A stretch of DNA of 64,000 nt from Asticcacaulis sp. UBA2476. GTDB taxonomy: Bacteria > Pseudomonadota > Alphaproteobacteria > Caulobacterales > Caulobacteraceae. Shown in pieces: positions 26,152 through 33,892 of the stretch. How positions within the stretch are numbered: position 1 is the stretch's first letter; each line of letters opens with the position of its first letter. The stretch lies in the NCBI GenBank assembly GCA_002342035.1, contig DDPE01000075.1:21118-85117 (forward strand). The letters run 5' to 3'. Below the pieces are notes generated by a model. The model did not search any database, was not told where the DNA came from, and worked only from the letters and a program-made list of their open reading frames with translations. Position numbers and translations under genes: made by a program.

Positions 26152-27759
26152 ATGACCATCTGGGTCAGCGACATCGATACCGCCTCTGAGGGTTTTCGCG
26201 CCAATGCCGCGCGGCTCAAAGCCATGACGGCGGAACTGCATGCGCTCACCGCCCGCATAGCTGAAGGTGGGCCTGCCGCCGCTCGTGAGCGCCATGTGGC
26301 GCGCGGAAAGCTTTTGCCGCGTGATCGCATTACCGCTCTGATCGATCAGGGTTCACCCTTTCTGGAAATCGGGGCCTTAGCGGCGCACGGGGTCTATGCC
26401 GAAGAGGTGGCGTCTGCCGGAATCATCTGCGGTATTGGCCGCATCGAAGGCACCGAGTGCATGATCGTGTGCAATGACGCCACGGTTAAGGGTGGAACCT
26501 ATTATCCGCTGACGGTCAAGAAGCATTTGCGGGCGCAGGACATCGCCCTGACCAACCATTTGCCCTGTGTCTATCTGGTCGATTCCGGCGGGGCCAACCT
26601 GCCCAATCAGGATGAGGTCTTTCCGGACCGCGATCATTTTGGCCGCATCTTTTTCAATCAGGCGCAGATGTCGGCCCGCAATATTCCTCAAATCGCCGTC
26701 GTGATGGGCAGTTGTACGGCGGGCGGGGCCTATGTACCGGCCATGTCTGATGAAACCATTATCGTGCGCCATCAGGGGACGATCTTTCTGGGTGGACCGC
26801 CGCTGGTCAAGGCCGCGACCGGTGAAGTGGTCAGCGCCGAAGACTTAGGCGGTGGCGATGTCCACGCCAGACGCTCAGGCGTGGCCGATCATCTGGCGGA
26901 TAATGATGCCGAGGCCCTACAGATCGCGCGGCGAATTGTGCGCCATTTGAACCGCACAAAAACGATAGCTTTGACGGTGCGGGAGGTGCAGGAACCGGCC
27001 TATGACGGTGCGGAACTTTACGGCCTGATCCCGGCCGATCCGAAGCAGCCCATCGATGCCCGCGAACTGATCGGACGGGTGGTTGATGGTTCGGAATTTG
27101 ATGAGTTTAAGCCGCTGTACGGTGAAACCCTGATTACCGGATTTGCCCATCTTTATGGTTATCCGGTCGGAATTATTGCCAATAACGGCGTGCTGTTTTC
27201 GCAGAGCGCCCTAAAAGGCGCGCACTTTGTGGAGCTATGTTGCCAGCGCGGCATACCGCTGATCTTTCTGCAAAACATCACCGGCTTTATGGTTGGCCAA
27301 AAATACGAAAACGAAGGCATTGCCCGTGATGGCGCAAAGCTGGTGACGGCGGTGGCCTGTGCCAATGTGCCTAAGCTGACCCTGATTTTCGGCGGCTCCT
27401 ACGGGGCGGGCAATTACGGCATGTGCGGGCGGGCCTTTGATCCGCGCTTTGTGTGGATGTGGCCCAATGCGCGTATTTCGGTCATGGGCGGCGCCCAGGC
27501 GGCAGGGGTTCTGGCCACCGTTAAGCGCGACGCGATTGAAGTCAAAGGCGGCACGTGGTCGCTAGAGGATGAGGCCGCGTTTAAGGCTCCCTATATCGAA
27601 CAGTTTGAGGCCCAGAGCCATGCCTTTTATGCGTCCGCGCGCCTGTGGGACGACGGGGTGATCGACCCTGCCGATACCCGCCGGGTTTTGGGTTTGTCGC
27701 TGTCGGCGGCCCTGAATGCCCCGATCGAACCGACCCGGTTCGGTGTTTTTAGAATGTAA
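26152..27759 (+). CDS. liuB: 3-Methylcrotonyl-CoA carboxylase, beta (carboxyltransferase) subunit
   Basis: Carboxylates 3-methylcrotonyl-CoA to 3-methylglutaconyl-CoA in leucine breakdown, together with the biotin subunit at 28570. The 535-residue length is right for MccB. N- and C-terminal crotonase-like carboxyltransferase halves are visible: VDSGGANLPNQ and SCTAGGAYVPAMSDE in the first, FLQNITGFMVGQKYENEG and GGSYGAGNYGMCGRAFDPRF in the second, whose oxyanion-hole glycines are intact. The WMWPNARISVMGG segment is typical of methylcrotonyl and geranyl enzymes. First gene of the operon, with AGGGA before the ATG. Leucine specificity comes from the neighbours. Confidence 0.95.
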   Translation: MTIWVSDIDTASEGFRANAARLKAMTAELHALTARIAEGGPAAARERHVARGKLLPRDRITALIDQGSPFLEIGALAAHGVYAEEVASAGIICGIGRIEGTECMIVCNDATVKGGTYYPLTVKKHLRAQDIALTNHLPCVYLVDSGGANLPNQDEVFPDRDHFGRIFFNQAQMSARNIPQIAVVMGSCTAGGAYVPAMSDETIIVRHQGTIFLGGPPLVKAATGEVVSAEDLGGGDVHARRSGVADHLADNDAEALQIARRIVRHLNRTKTIALTVREVQEPAYDGAELYGLIPADPKQPIDARELIGRVVDGSEFDEFKPLYGETLITGFAHLYGYPVGIIANNGVLFSQSALKGAHFVELCCQRGIPLIFLQNITGFMVGQKYENEGIARDGAKLVTAVACANVPKLTLIFGGSYGAGNYGMCGRAFDPRFVWMWPNARISVMGGAQAAGVLATVKRDAIEVKGGTWSLEDEAAFKAPYIEQFEAQSHAFYASARLWDDGVIDPADTRRVLGLSLSAALNAPIEPTRFGVFRM

Positions 27760-27797
27760 TGTGCTCAAGGAGCGAAGCGTTAGCACAAAGGAAAACC

Positions 27798-28577
27798 ATG
27801 TCGTCCCTATCATTACACATCGCTGATGGTATTGCCCGCGTCATCCTCAACCGGCCGGAGCGGCATAATGCCTTTGATGCCCGCCTGATCGATGATCTGG
27901 AAGACACTTTCACCCTGCTGGGCCGGGACACAAACGTCCGGGTGATCGTCCTGACCCATGCCGGGGCTAATTTCTGCGCCGGGGCTGATCTGGAATGGAT
28001 GGCGGCTTCGGCGGCCAAACCGCAAACCGCAAACCGCGAAGACGCCCTTAAAATGGCGCGCATGTTTGCGGCCATCAACACCTGCCCCAAACCGGTGATC
28101 GGGCTGGTGCGCGGCAAAGCCATCGGCGGGGGCGTAGGGCTGGTGGCGTGCTGCGATATCGTCATCGCCGCCCCCGATGCCAGCTTTTGCTTAAGCGAGG
28201 TTAGGCTGGGTCTGATCCCGGCGGTGATATCGCCGTTCGTGGTGGCTAAGATCGGCCCCTCTCAGGCCCGCAGGTTCATGATCAGCGCCGAGGCGTTTGA
28301 TGCCTTAACCGCCATGCGCATCGGCCTGATCCACGAGGTGTGTGCGGATGGAGAGGCGACGCTTACGACCCTGATCGCCGCCCTGCTGCGCAATGCGCCA
28401 AAGGCGATGGCGGAAGTTAAAACCCTGCTGGCCGATGTGGCGGGGAAAGCCATAGATGACGATCTTTTGAGCGTGTGCGCCGACCGTATTGCTGCGCGCC
28501 GGGCCTCATTTGAGGGCATGGAGGGCGTGGCCGCCTTCCTTGGCAAACGCAAAGCCGATTGGGTGCCCAATGACTAA
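27798..28577 (+). CDS. liuC: Methylglutaconyl-CoA hydratase (enoyl-CoA hydratase family)
   Basis: Hydrates 3-methylglutaconyl-CoA to HMG-CoA. The 259-residue crotonase-fold protein starts at the ATG at 27798, with AAAGGA upstream. The motifs are VILNRPERHNAFDARLIDDL, AGANFCAGADLEWM (oxyanion hole), and GLVRGKAIGGGVGLVACCD. The segment FCLSEVRLGLIPAVISPFVV contains the glutamate equivalent to the catalytic one in crotonases. It lies between the two methylcrotonyl-CoA carboxylase genes and overlaps the next by 8 bp, so the pathway role is clear from context. Confidence 0.93.
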   Translation: MSSLSLHIADGIARVILNRPERHNAFDARLIDDLEDTFTLLGRDTNVRVIVLTHAGANFCAGADLEWMAASAAKPQTANREDALKMARMFAAINTCPKPVIGLVRGKAIGGGVGLVACCDIVIAAPDASFCLSEVRLGLIPAVISPFVVAKIGPSQARRFMISAEAFDALTAMRIGLIHEVCADGEATLTTLIAALLRNAPKAMAEVKTLLADVAGKAIDDDLLSVCADRIAARRASFEGMEGVAAFLGKRKADWVPND

Positions 28578-30306
28578 ACAGGTACGCAAACTGCTGATCG
28601 CCAATCGCGGCGAAATCGCTTGCCGTATCATCCGCACTTGTCAGCGGATGGGTATCCGCACGGTGGCGGTATATGCCGATGGCGATGCCCGTGCTTTGTT
28701 TGTGACCGACGCCGATGAAGCCTATGCTCTGGGTGGGGTGACGGCAACCGAGACCTATCTGCGGGGTGAGCGGATTATCAATATCGCCAAATCTTGTGGC
28801 GCTGATGCCATCCACCCCGGCTATGGCTTTTTGTCGGAAAATGCAGAGTTTGCGAAAATGTGTAATGAGGCGGGACTGATCTTTGTCGGCCCATCGCCAG
28901 AGTCCATGCGGGCCATGGCGCTGAAAGGCGCGGCCAAGGCGCTGATGGAGGCCGCCGGTGTGCCAGTCACCCCCGGCTATCATGGCGATGATCAGTCTGC
29001 CGATACCCTGCAACAGGCCGCTGACCGTATCGGTTATCCGGTGCTGATCAAGGCCGTGGCTGGCGGTGGCGGCAAAGGGATGCGCCGCGTCGTCGGGCCA
29101 CAGGATTTTGCCCACGCCCTGGCCGCCGCGCAGGCCGAGGGAAAAAAAGCCTTTGGCGACCCGAAGGTGCTGATTGAAAAATATATCACCCGCCCCCGCC
29201 ATGTCGAGGTGCAGGTGTTTGGGGATTGTCACGGGCAGGTCGTACACCTGTTTGACCGTGACTGCTCGATGCAGCGCCGCCATCAAAAGGTGATCGAAGA
29301 AGCGCCTGCGCCCGACCTCAGTAACGTCACACGACATGCCCTGCACAGCGCCGCCGTGCGCGCCGCACAGGCTATCACTTATCAGGGCGCGGGCACGATT
29401 GAATTCATCCTCGATACCGATACGGGCCAGTTCTATTTCATGGAAATGAACACCCGGCTTCAGGTCGAACATCCGGTGACGGAAATGATCACCGGCCTTG
29501 ATCTGGTCGAATGGCAGATCCGGGTGGCGCGCGGTGAACCCCTGCCGCTGACGCAAGCTCAGATCACCCGGACCGGCCATGCCCTTGAGGCCCGTCTCTA
29601 TGCCGAAGACCCCGATGCCGATTTCATGCCCTCAGCCGGTACGCTGACCCGGCTTGAATTTGCGCATCGCATCCGCATCGATACCGGCGTGCAGGCAGGC
29701 GATGAGGTCAGTATCTATTTCGACCCCATGATCGCAAAGCTCATTGCGCACGGTAAGGATCGGTCCGCCGCGATAGCTGGTTTGCGCCGCGCCCTGATCG
29801 ATACGCGGGTCGAGGGGCTGACCAGCAACCTCAGCTTTCTGCGCCGGTTGATCTCGGCGCACGCGTTTGCGGCGGGCGAGATTGATACCGGTTTTATTGA
29901 GCGGCACCGCGACGACCTGATGACCCCGTGGCCGGATATTGCGCAGCATAAATCATTAAACGATCCCAATTCACCGTGGGGTGCCACCGATGGCTGGTGG
30001 CTCAATCAGCCGCCGGTCAGTCCGCCCGATCTGCGCCGTTTCACCACGCGCGCGGTTCAGCGCCCCACCGGCCCTGTGGTGATCGAGGCCCCCATGCCGG
30101 GTTTGGTGGTGGCGGTCGAGGTCTTAGAGCATGCCCGCGTCACCAGGGGCCAGCCTGTGCTGATGCTGGAGGCCATGAAGCTTCAGCACACCCTGAAAGC
30201 CCCCTGCGACGGCACGGTGACGGGGTTGAGCGCCACTATAGGTCAGCAGGTGCGCGGCCACGATGTGCTGATGACCATCACCCCTGTCGATGAGGAGGCT
30301 GCCTGA
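28570..30306 (+). CDS. liuD: 3-Methylcrotonyl-CoA carboxylase, alpha (biotin) subunit
   Basis: ATP-dependent biotin carboxylase with its own carrier domain. The start at 28570 (MTKQVRKLLIANRGEIACRI) overlaps liuC by 8 bp. Residues 1-450 form the biotin carboxylase with an ATP-grasp glycine loop (KAVAGGGGKGMR), HVEVQVFGD, and EMNTRLQVEHPVTEM. The last 70 residues are a biotinyl domain with the lysine in EAMKLQHTLKAP. At 578 residues it is shorter than typical 650-670 residue MccA/LiuD proteins, so the linker/BT region between the two parts seems reduced. The usual AMKM is AMKL. Substrate is deduced from liuB next door. Confidence 0.94.
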   Translation: MTKQVRKLLIANRGEIACRIIRTCQRMGIRTVAVYADGDARALFVTDADEAYALGGVTATETYLRGERIINIAKSCGADAIHPGYGFLSENAEFAKMCNEAGLIFVGPSPESMRAMALKGAAKALMEAAGVPVTPGYHGDDQSADTLQQAADRIGYPVLIKAVAGGGGKGMRRVVGPQDFAHALAAAQAEGKKAFGDPKVLIEKYITRPRHVEVQVFGDCHGQVVHLFDRDCSMQRRHQKVIEEAPAPDLSNVTRHALHSAAVRAAQAITYQGAGTIEFILDTDTGQFYFMEMNTRLQVEHPVTEMITGLDLVEWQIRVARGEPLPLTQAQITRTGHALEARLYAEDPDADFMPSAGTLTRLEFAHRIRIDTGVQAGDEVSIYFDPMIAKLIAHGKDRSAAIAGLRRALIDTRVEGLTSNLSFLRRLISAHAFAAGEIDTGFIERHRDDLMTPWPDIAQHKSLNDPNSPWGATDGWWLNQPPVSPPDLRRFTTRAVQRPTGPVVIEAPMPGLVVAVEVLEHARVTRGQPVLMLEAMKLQHTLKAPCDGTVTGLSATIGQQVRGHDVLMTITPVDEEAA

Positions 30307-31472
30307 TGTTTGATTTCCCGCATCTGAGCTATGGCCATGATGACGATATTACGGCCCTGCGCGATCTGGCGGCGCGCTTTACTGCGCGTGAGATTGCGCC
30401 GCTGGCGGCCACGGCCGATCGTGAGGATCAGTTTCCCATGCACCTGTGGCGACGGATGGGGGGGACCGGTCTGCTGGGGATCACGGCGCCCGAAGTCTAT
30501 GGCGGGTCTGGTCTGGGCTATCTGGCCCACACCATTGTCATGGAGGAAATCTCACGCGCCTCGGCCTCGGTCGGGCTGTCTTACGGTGCCCATTCCAATC
30601 TGTGCGTCAACCAGATTGTGCGCAATGGCAATGCCGATCAGAAAGCCCGTTACCTGCCTAAGCTTATCTCTGGCGAGCACATTGGCGCGCTGGCCATGTC
30701 CGAGTCCGGAGCGGGGTCGGACGTGGTATCGATGACGCTCAGGGCGGATAAACGCGGCGATCATTATGTGCTGAACGGCACCAAGATGTGGATCACCAAT
30801 GGCCCGGATGCCGATGTGCTGGTTGTCTATGCTCGCACCGATCCGGACGCCGGGGCACGCGGCCTGACCGCTTTTCTTGTCGAAAAGGGTTTCACAGGTT
30901 TTTCCGTGGCGCAGAAACTCGATAAGCTGGGGATGCGCGGTTCCCATACCGGCGAACTGGTGTTTGAAGATTGTCAGGTGCCGGTGGAAAATGTGCTCAG
31001 TGAGGTCGGGCGCGGCGTCAATGTGCTGATGTCGGGGCTGGACTATGAGCGGGTGGTGCTGTCGGGCGGGCCGCTGGGGATCATGCGGGCCGGGCTCGAT
31101 ATCGTCATGCCCTACGTCCATGCGCGCAAGCAATTCGGTCAGCCCATCGGCACGTTTCAGCTTATACAGGGCAAGCTGGCCGATATGTACACCACTTGGG
31201 GGGCATGCCGGTCTTATGTCTATGCGGTGGCGCAGGCCTGTGACCGAGGGGAAACGACCCGTAAGGACGCCGCGGGTTGTATCCTTTATGCGGCAGAAAA
31301 AGCGACCTGGCTGGCGGGGGAAGCGATCCAGTGTCTGGGGGGCAATGGCTATGTCAACGAATATGCCACGGGCCGGTTGTGGCGCGACGCCAAGCTGTAT
31401 GAAATCGGCGCAGGCACGTCCGAGATCCGGCGGATGCTGATCGGACGCGAACTGTTTGAGGATACCAAGTGA
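30306..31472 (+). CDS. liuA: Isovaleryl-CoA dehydrogenase
   Basis: FAD-dependent oxidation of isovaleryl-CoA to 3-methylcrotonyl-CoA. The 388-residue acyl-CoA dehydrogenase has AMSESGAGSDVVSM (substrate/FAD loop), KMWITNGPDADVLVVYART, and the isovaleryl-specific position of the catalytic glutamate in LDYERVVLSGGPLGIM, unlike other acyl-CoA dehydrogenases where the base lies near the C-terminus. CLGGNGYVNEYATGRLWRDAK and GAGTSEIRRMLIGREL complete the C-terminal signature. The ATG overlaps the liuD stop as TGATG. Electrons pass to ETF, which is not encoded here. Confidence 0.96.
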   Translation: MFDFPHLSYGHDDDITALRDLAARFTAREIAPLAATADREDQFPMHLWRRMGGTGLLGITAPEVYGGSGLGYLAHTIVMEEISRASASVGLSYGAHSNLCVNQIVRNGNADQKARYLPKLISGEHIGALAMSESGAGSDVVSMTLRADKRGDHYVLNGTKMWITNGPDADVLVVYARTDPDAGARGLTAFLVEKGFTGFSVAQKLDKLGMRGSHTGELVFEDCQVPVENVLSEVGRGVNVLMSGLDYERVVLSGGPLGIMRAGLDIVMPYVHARKQFGQPIGTFQLIQGKLADMYTTWGACRSYVYAVAQACDRGETTRKDAAGCILYAAEKATWLAGEAIQCLGGNGYVNEYATGRLWRDAKLYEIGAGTSEIRRMLIGRELFEDTK

Positions 31473-31500
31473 TGGAAAAGGCCCCTCGCTGGTTTTTTAG

Positions 31501-31618
31501 TGCCCCTCACCCCAGCCCTCTCCCTATTGGAATGGGGAGAGGGAACGGAAAAGCCCCCTCTCCCCGCGTGCGGGGAGAGGGCTGGGGTGAGGGGCAAATT
31601 ACTATGGGTGAGGGGCAA
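31501..31618. repeat. Composite palindromic repeat in the liuA-mvaB intergenic region
   Basis: The 145 bp between the isovaleryl-CoA dehydrogenase and HMG-CoA lyase genes is almost wholly repeat. A perfect 24 bp inverted repeat has arms at 31501-31524 and 31573-31596. Inside it lie two smaller palindromes, one around CCCTATTGGAATGGGG and one around CCCCGCGTGCGGGG. The right end (31585-31597, GGGTGAGGGGCAA) is duplicated directly at 31606-31618, where its GAGGGG serves as the ribosome site of the next gene. In mRNA the element should form a long hairpin. Confidence 0.9.
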
Positions 31619-32514
31619 TGACCCGCCCCAGCCGTGTCACCCTGTATGAAGTTGGCCCGCGTGACGGACTGCAATCCGAAGCGGTCACGGTGCCTGTGCC
31701 AGTCAAGATCGACCTGATCAACCGCCTGTCGGCCAGTGGCCTCACCGCCATAGAAGCGGCCAGTTTTGTTTCCCCAAAATGGGTGCCGCAAATGGCCGAC
31801 GCCGAGGCGGTCATGGCCGGTATCGCGCGTAACGCACAGGTGAGCTACAGCGCCTTGATCCCTAACCTCACCGGTTATGCGCGGGCGATGTTGGCGGGGG
31901 CCGACCGGGTCGCGGTCTTTGCCTCGGCATCGGAAAGCTTCAGCCTGAAAAACATCAATGCCACGATTGCCGACAGCCTGACCCGTTTCGCGCCCGTGCT
32001 GACCGCGGCCAAAACAGATCAGGTGCCGGTGCGGGCTTATGTGTCGTGCGCTTTTGTCTGCCCCTATGAGGGTAAGATTGCGCCGGAAGCGGTGTTAAAT
32101 GTGGCACAAAACCTGATCGATATGGGTTGCTATGAGGTGGCCTTAAGCGACACCATCGGGGCCGCAACACCCGCCGATATGGCGTGTTTGCTTGATCAGG
32201 TCTTGCCGCATATTCCGGCGGACAGGCTGGCCGTGCATGTTCATGACACCTATGGGCAGGCGCTGGCCAATATTCTGACGGCGCTCGATTACGGCATCGC
32301 CACCTTTGATTCTTCGGTCGGCGGGCTGGGCGGTTGCCCCAATGCACCGGGGGCATCAGGCAACGTCGCCACCGAAGACGTGCTTTATATGCTGAACGGG
32401 CTGGGGATCGAGACCGGCGTTGACCTTGACGCCATCATAGAGACGGCATGGTTTATCAGCGATACTTTAGGTCGGTCGCCGCGCTCGAAACTGGCTATGG
32501 CTAAAGCCCGTTAA
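31618..32514 (+). CDS. mvaB: Hydroxymethylglutaryl-CoA lyase
   Basis: Splits HMG-CoA into acetoacetate and acetyl-CoA, the last step of leucine degradation. The 298-residue TIM-barrel protein has the N-terminal YEVGPRDGLQSEAV with the catalytic Arg-Asp, VHVHDTYGQALANIL with metal-binding histidines, and the catalytic cysteine loop GGLGGCPNAPGASGNVATED. The ribosome site (GAGGGG, 31611-31615 region) falls within a partial copy of the adjacent repeat. Same direction as the liu genes and probably in the same transcript, although a long hairpin lies between it and liuA. Also called liuE in Pseudomonas. Confidence 0.95.
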   Translation: MTRPSRVTLYEVGPRDGLQSEAVTVPVPVKIDLINRLSASGLTAIEAASFVSPKWVPQMADAEAVMAGIARNAQVSYSALIPNLTGYARAMLAGADRVAVFASASESFSLKNINATIADSLTRFAPVLTAAKTDQVPVRAYVSCAFVCPYEGKIAPEAVLNVAQNLIDMGCYEVALSDTIGAATPADMACLLDQVLPHIPADRLAVHVHDTYGQALANILTALDYGIATFDSSVGGLGGCPNAPGASGNVATEDVLYMLNGLGIETGVDLDAIIETAWFISDTLGRSPRSKLAMAKAR

Positions 32515-32605
32515 GCTGGTATTGACGGCCAGCGCGTTTGAGTCCCATTCAAAACTTATATTTAGCCCCCTATAACCAGATACAGCTTTGCTTAAGGGTT
32601 GCATC

Positions 32606-33244
32606 ATGCGTCATCTGAAGTTTGCGGCGGGTATTTTAGGGATTGCGGGCCTTGCCTTGCGTCTGGCGGAGGATGTGCGCCTGCACCGCCTGCGCAAACG
32701 TCTGGCGCGGGTATCGGATGAGACCTTCCTGAAAACCGCCCGCAGTTTGAACGCCTTTGAAAGCAGTCTGGCCCGTCTGGCGCTTGAAAAATCCGCCAAT
32801 GAAGACGTGCGCGCCTTTGCCGACCATATACTTGAAAAAGAAGGCGATGTCACCGGCGACTTGATTGAGATCATGGATATGGCGAGAGAAAACGACGTTT
32901 TATCGAGCCAAAGCGCCCGACCGGGCGTCGGCGATCGTTCGCCGCCCTCGCGGAGCCCCTCTTCGGGCGTGAGCGAAAAGAAACAGGATGAAAGCTTTAA
33001 ACCGATCTATCATGGCTGGGTCGATGATCTGCAAAACGCCAAAGCCGCGGGCTTTGATCAAACCTTTGTCGATGTGGGACAAACCGTTTATCAGGGGGCG
33101 GTGTCGGTATTCGAAGCCTATGTCCGCGATGATGCCACCGGCCCGCTCAAGGACTATGCCGCCCGCAATATCCCGCGCCTTCAGGCTCGGCTCAGCCAGC
33201 TTCAAGGGCTTGATCTGTCGGTTCTGCAGCCGGTTGAGGCCTAG
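32606..33244 (+). CDS. DUF4142 domain-containing protein with in-frame repeat insertion
   Basis: About 212 residues from the ATG at 32606; a TTG six codons earlier is also in frame. The N-terminus is hydrophobic (FAAGILGIAGLALRL). The DUF4142 pattern is visible: FLKTARSLNAFESSLARLAL, then SANEDVRAFADHILEKEGD, and later FDQTFVDVGQTVYQGAVSVF with a closing helix. DUF4142 proteins are small helical ferritin-like proteins, mostly periplasmic. Between the two halves lies an abnormal Arg/Ser/Pro/Gly stretch (about residues 102-126) encoded by palindromic DNA. It ends tail to tail with the Lrp gene, sharing the four bases CTAG. Confidence 0.78.
   Translation: MRHLKFAAGILGIAGLALRLAEDVRLHRLRKRLARVSDETFLKTARSLNAFESSLARLALEKSANEDVRAFADHILEKEGDVTGDLIEIMDMARENDVLSSQSARPGVGDRSPPSRSPSSGVSEKKQDESFKPIYHGWVDDLQNAKAAGFDQTFVDVGQTVYQGAVSVFEAYVRDDATGPLKDYAARNIPRLQARLSQLQGLDLSVLQPVEA
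32911..32975 (+). repeat. Palindromic GC-rich segment inserted in frame in the DUF4142 gene
   Basis: Two adjacent small inverted repeats are present: CGCCCG/CGGGCG (32914-32919, 32922-32927) and GGCGA/TCGCC (32930-32934, 32939-32943), followed by a CCCTCGCGGAGCCCCTCTTC stretch. The DNA is denser in GC and in palindromes than the rest of the gene and encodes ARPGVGDRSPPSRSPSSGV, low-complexity sequence unlike the helical family fold. This looks like a REP-type element that entered a coding region without breaking the frame. Confidence 0.6.
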
Positions 33245-33720
33245 ACCATCGGTGATACGTCGCGTTTAAGGCGGCGCAGGCAATAGATCGAGCGGGTGTG
33301 CTTTATGCCCTCGAACTTCAGCAATTTTTTACGCAGGAAGGTCTCATAGCCTTCCGGTCCATCGACCGCGACGATGATCACATAGTCGAATTCGCCGGTC
33401 GTCAGATAGACATCTATCACTTCGGGCAATTGCTGGAGATGGCGTGAAAAATTCTCGATCTTTTCATCATCATGGTTTTCCAGATTGACCTCGACGATAA
33501 AGGTATCGGGCCGTCCGACCTTGGCCTGATCAAGGATGGCCACATAGCCGGATATGACCCCGGTCTCCTCCAGACGCTTGATCCGTGACCAGCACGGGGT
33601 CTGCGATAATCCGACCTGATCGGCGATTTCCTGCGTCGTCAGCCGGCAATTTGTGCGCAGCAATCTGAGGATTTTCCGGTCGGTCTCGTCCAGACCTTTG
33701 GTATCGGTGGTTCTCGGCAT
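33241..33720 (-). CDS. Lrp/AsnC family transcriptional regulator
   Basis: The 159-residue protein has an N-terminal helix-turn-helix (ILRLLRTNCRLTTQEIADQV, then GLSQTPCWSRIKRLEETGVI) and a C-terminal RAM/effector domain (about 75-150, with TGEFDYVIIVAVDGPEGYET). It is divergent from the oxidoreductase-dehydrogenase-hydrolase operon at 33893; the 172 bp between them is AT-rich. Lrp-type proteins usually sense amino acids, here probably leucine, valine or another branched or aromatic amino acid, and switch on the adjacent catabolic genes. I saw no clear palindrome, which is common for Lrp sites. Confidence 0.92.
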   Translation of the reverse strand: MPRTTDTKGLDETDRKILRLLRTNCRLTTQEIADQVGLSQTPCWSRIKRLEETGVISGYVAILDQAKVGRPDTFIVEVNLENHDDEKIENFSRHLQQLPEVIDVYLTTGEFDYVIIVAVDGPEGYETFLRKKLLKFEGIKHTRSIYCLRRLKRDVSPMV

Positions 33721-33892
33721 TTCCCTGTTTCCGGCTATTAATTTTATTCTACGATAACATATATTTTCAGAATTTCATTCCGGATTTTTGCACATAACGC
33801 GCAATGATCAGAAAGTAATTTTGCTTTTATGGGGTTAATCTGTCCTGAAAACACATGGCTTCTCAAGCCATATAAAGTTACAGGAAACGCCT

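Noticed and set aside
25947..26330. A minus-strand frame across the LysR-liu intergenic region
   Set aside because: It overlaps the LysR start, the palindrome and the carboxylase gene, and has no family signature.
28417..29580. A 387-codon open frame on the minus strand opposite the carboxylase alpha gene
   Set aside because: The plus-strand biotin carboxylase has intact ATP-grasp and biotin motifs; the minus-strand frame has no recognisable domain and follows the codon mirror expected in GC-rich genes.
31501..31596. Possible CRISPR or terminator at the liuA-mvaB repeat
   Set aside because: There are no regularly spaced direct repeats with unique spacers; the hairpin has no T tract and lies inside a same-strand gene series, so it is better described as a palindromic repeat.
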